From assembly GCA_022539475.1 (NCBI GenBank), contig VCMS01000034.1, forward strand, positions 217,331 to 281,330: 64,000 bases of DNA. The letters are read 5' to 3'. Under the pieces are notes generated by a model that saw only the letters and a list, made by a program, of their open reading frames with translations, was not told the origin of the DNA and ran no database searches. Positions 61,240 to 64,000 of this stretch are shown one piece after another; the stretch's first letter is position 1; every line of letters starts with the position of its first letter. Both the position numbers and the translations under genes were made by a program. The DNA comes from Gracilaria domingensis (lineage: Eukaryota; Rhodophyta; Florideophyceae; Gracilariales; Gracilariaceae).

Positions 61240-62990
61240 CCACCCACGTCTCTATTGAGCACAGCCGTCTCAGACGGAATATGCCGCCTCATGCGGACAA
61301 TATTGCATTACGCAAGAATAAGCCGCTTCGAGCGGATGCAACCAAGTTAAGTTGAGAGCACCAAGCCGCCCTACGCGGACAGCTTTGCGCTGACAATACA
61401 CGCCGCGAAACGCGGAAGCCACTTACAGTGGAGAAGAAGAAGAAGAAAGAAGCCTAGAAGAAGGAAAAGAAGCCAGGATACTGGAATGAAGACTATGAAG
61501 TTATGATTCTACAGCCGCTCACTGCGGAAGGCTAGCCTCTCTCTCGCGGGTCATTCGCAACAGCCTTGAATGAGGTATTGCCCACTGAGAAGGGGAGAGC
61601 AGAAGAGAAATTTTGAGCCAAGCCGGCAACGGCTGGATGAATTACCACTACTATCCTGGTCATACCCCATCATCTATACCACCTTCTGGTGCCAATACAT
61701 ATCGCACAGTGCCGAGTCCCGTCGGTTTCTTTGCCGCAAAGACGGATTTACATTCGCCATTACTGGAAAATTGCTCTCGACCGTTCTCGCTTTTCACGGT
61801 TTCATAGCCCAGTGTTCTTGAGTTATATGAACGCTCATGGGTGTCTGGCATCTTTTGAACCGTTCTACGGCATTTTCGAAGTCCGTTTGTTGACGGTACG
61901 CCTTCATTTGTGACGAAGGTTTGAGCACTACAGTACTTCCAGTACGCTGGATCGGACATGTGCTGTATCCGTCACACGGCATTCCCGAAGATCTCGGCAT
62001 CGCTAGACCAACTCTTTGGATGGTACGAAGCGCCTCTGGGAGATCCCTTTCCTTGGGGGAAGGCTGGACGCGAAGTTCCGAACTCATCTCGGTCGGTCAA
62101 TCAACTTGCCCTTTTGGGATGTCCGAACTGGAACGATCGCGTTTGACCCACTTAATCGGGAGCAAATTCCGATCTTTCGGCGTACATTGACTCTACCTAG
62201 AGAGACTTAAACTTGAGTTGAATGGCTTATTGCCGTCTTCAACGGTTGTGGAGTTATGGCGCTCGCGAAAACACCCCCTGTCAGGCTATTTTTAGCACAA
62301 CTTGGGACAGCGCTATCTCCGCAACGCGGCAGCGGATTGAGACGGAAACTGCCATCCAAATAGAGATTTGGCAGGGCTACAAGGAATGCGAGGGAATGCC
62401 GAGTTCGGGTATCGTTCAAGCCGCTCAGCGGAGATGGTCAGTTTGCCGAATTTCGGTTGTTTACAGCATACCTGAACCGAAACGACCTCGTTTGAGGCAC
62501 TTCCCGGTCTTCAAATCCAACATTTTTGGGCTCGATCGTCTTGTACGACGCAGGAGAAATATCCGACTAGCCGGTTTGCTCCGTACTTGACGGCAAGCCG
62601 AAAACTCGGAAGTGCCGAAACTGGTGAAGGACGTACTGTAGCCGATATCAGTCGGGGATTTTCGCTCAATGACGCCCACCGTCGTGGACGGGAGCCTCTC
62701 TGAGGAGGATGTAGGACTCATTGTCGCTTGTGTAGGAGACACGTACAGCCGCTAGGATGCGGAAGGGAAGCCCAACACTGGGAATTTTCGCGAACGACCT
62801 GAGAAACCTGCGGGCAGTCCGGACCCGTCGTTGACGTTGTCGACACCTCGACCAGGAGGCTCGTGGTCACTGACCTACGCGAGAAGCCCCCTGGGGGATC
62901 TGGGACGATTCGACCGAGGAGTTCGGCTTGCGAGGATGGATTGCCGGGTTCCGGGCTCGTCAACCGCATTTTTGCGCGTTGTGCCTCGTC
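61240..62990. repeat. 3' non-coding region of the retrotransposon with an array of short inverted repeats
   Basis: No coding domain. At least 19 small inverted repeats of form CCGN-loop-N'CGG (stem 4-6 bp, loop 1-7 nt) between 61265 and 62762. The fourth base pairs in every case listed: T-A at 61265, 62233, 62581 and 62679; C-G at 61284, 61323, 61366, 61403, 61515, 62319, 62421 and 62749; A-T at 61712, 61985, 62078, 62169, 62446, 62598 and 62642. Confidence 0.75.
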
Positions 62991-62992
62991 CT

Positions 62993-63005
62993 GAGGAGGG
63001 GGAGA
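62993..63005 (+). other. 3' polypurine tract
   Basis: GAGGAGGGGGAGA immediately before the right LTR, the expected primer site for plus-strand DNA synthesis. Confidence 0.85.
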
Positions 63006-63748
63006 TGTAGTGCAAATTGCGCCAATATTATGCGCATTTTACAGTGCATATTATGCACCGGGTGTCCATTGCTGGACCCCGGCCTGCTGGCACATTTCTT
63101 AGAATTAGTAATTTATTTTGCCTAATATTTTAGGAATTTACACTGGCACGCCTCGGCCTCCACAGTACTTAGGTGTGCCGACTGCGCGCCAGCTTCACTC
63201 AGTAAACCTCAACGAGGCCTTTGGCTCTGATCTTCTTGCCGCTTGCGCACGGTCACCAGCCCCATCCTGGGGAATACCGCCGCAATTCCGGGCTGATCAA
63301 CCAACCTCCGTCCCTGAGGAGTACTAATCCGTCGTCACGGCACTTTTCTTATCTATTTTATTATTGTCATTTCCGTCTTACGGCTTTCGCTACTCTGCCC
63401 TACATTGTAGGTTTGTTTTATTTGTCTCGGGAGTTTTCCCGCTTATCGCGAGTCAGTGCTCCGCAGTGCGGCTCGTTTGTTGATCTTTTGTCGTCCCATA
63501 CCGTTGGGCTGGATACCCCCACTCGCTGTGGCTCGCCGGAACCATCCGGATACCTACGCCGATTCTACCCCTTCTACCTCCGACTGCACGCCCAGATCGG
63601 GGCCACCCGGATTTACACCCGGCTCGTGTTGGCCCTATCGGAGGGTTCTGCCGCTCGACTGCCCTTCACAGGGAGCAGGGCCTGAACACCCTGAGGTGCT
63701 CGTCCGCGACGCGGCTTGTTGTTTTCCCGTCGAGGGTTTTGCACCACA
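63006..63748 (+). repeat. Right LTR
   Basis: 743 bp, same ends and same internal frames as the left LTR at an exact offset of 10,213 bp; no difference noticed. Confidence 0.95.
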
Positions 63749-63753
63749 ACAAT
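63749..63753. other. Target-site duplication, right copy
   Basis: ACAAT directly after the right LTR. Confidence 0.9.
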
Positions 63754-64000
63754 GGCTCGAACGGTTGTTTTGGAGAGTTTGACATGACGGGGCTTGAATG
63801 GGCGCTGCTGATGAGGGTTAGGTTTGCTCAGGAACTTTTGGATGCACCCCCGGCTTCGACCAAGTTCTTTGGCAATGTCTCGTTGAAACATGCCATGACT
63901 GTGGTGGGCTAGAATGAGGCCTTCTCGTTGTTTGTCAAAAGACGACCTCGAGGCATTTTTGGCGGGTGTGGTGGCTGAAAGTTGGCGCGTTAGCCAAGCT
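63754..64000 (-). pseudogene. Tc1/mariner transposase, N-terminal part, runs off the window
   Basis: The minus strand encodes the DNA-binding half of the same transposase: QREGLILAHHSHGM, FQRDIAKELGRSRG and IQKFLSKP, a helix-turn-helix of the Tc1 type, open to the window edge. Joined across the 5-bp duplication it is in frame with the part ending at 52787, confirming one interrupted gene. The start codon and right terminal repeat lie outside. Confidence 0.8.

Larger units (their letters stand above)
52793..63748 (+). mobile_element. Complete Ty3/Gypsy LTR retrotransposon with chromodomain
   Basis: 10,956 bp bounded by 743-bp LTRs (TGTAGTGC...GCACCACA) and ACAAT duplications. Order: LTR, PBS candidate, gag (53700-55709), pol with protease, RT, RNase H and integrase (to 59857), ORF3 with a C-terminal chromodomain (to 61239), 1.77 kb of non-coding DNA, PPT, LTR. 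The RT-before-integrase order, GPY/F-like GPFRVI and chromodomain place it near chromoviruses. Each ORF is -1 relative to the one before. No disabling lesion was seen, and LTR copies show no difference where compared, so insertion is very recent and the element may be mobile. Confidence 0.95.

Noticed and set aside
61261-62762. CRISPR-like array suggested by regularly recurring short palindromes
   Set aside because: Units are only 11-15 nt, spacing is irregular, and the context is a eukaryotic retrotransposon.

Overview
The window is nuclear DNA of an intron-poor, gene-dense eukaryote. Nearly every recognisable gene is a eukaryotic house-keeping gene in one long open frame: RecQ1-type helicase, DEAD-box splicing helicase, SETD3-like methyltransferase, proteasome alpha subunit, eIF1, Gemin7, LisH/CTLH/WD40 protein, F-box protein, ERG28, histidyl-tRNA synthetase. 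I can support only two introns, in the CYSTM gene and the HisRS gene. Agmatine deiminase points towards a plant/algal-type metabolism, and two predicted N-termini (MIAFV..., MSAFL...) carry an early Phe like red-algal plastid transit peptides. My best guess is a unicellular red alga, with low confidence. No rRNA, tRNA or CRISPR array was recognised.

Layout. 1-12 kb is sparse and AT-richer: a broken POLE2-like gene and a SETD3-like gene. 12-27 kb is compact and GC-rich: RECQ1-like, copine-like tandem C2 protein, CYSTM protein, agmatine deiminase, DDX42-like helicase, GT34 glycosyltransferase, then an extreme alternating CG block (about 23.5-25.8 kb), a psq-type HTH protein and an ApaH-like phosphatase. 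27.7-33 kb holds two tandem copies of an unknown membrane protein with a relic between them. 33.6-50.4 kb is ordinary gene-dense chromosome: RluA-type pseudouridine synthase, ERG28, a divergent isopropylmalate-dehydrogenase relative, a PAF-acetylhydrolase-like lipase, FkbM methyltransferase, bZIP-like protein, Gemin7, PSMA3, HisRS, eIF1, F-box protein and a WDR26-like protein.

50.4-64 kb is mobile DNA. A degenerate Tc1/mariner (DD34E) transposase is split by a complete 10.96-kb Ty3/Gypsy LTR retrotransposon. The element has 743-bp LTRs in which I found no difference, a 5-bp target duplication (ACAAT), a primer-binding-site candidate and a polypurine tract. Its three long ORFs (gag, pol and a third ORF ending in a chromodomain) each lie in the -1 frame relative to the previous one. 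It carries three copies of the polypurine-tract sequence, and its 3' region holds an array of short CCG...CGG inverted repeats in which the fourth stem base also always pairs. This element is the most unusual thing in the window.

The genes do not form operons. Several pairs are divergent over shared GC-rich promoters (RecQ/C2, HTH/phosphatase, eIF1/F-box), and some are convergent with very short gaps (DDX42/GT34, 29 bp; F-box/WD40, 88 bp). Start codons were taken as the first plausible ATG; several open frames extend further upstream through non-ATG codons and were trimmed. Family assignments come from motif recognition without database searches.
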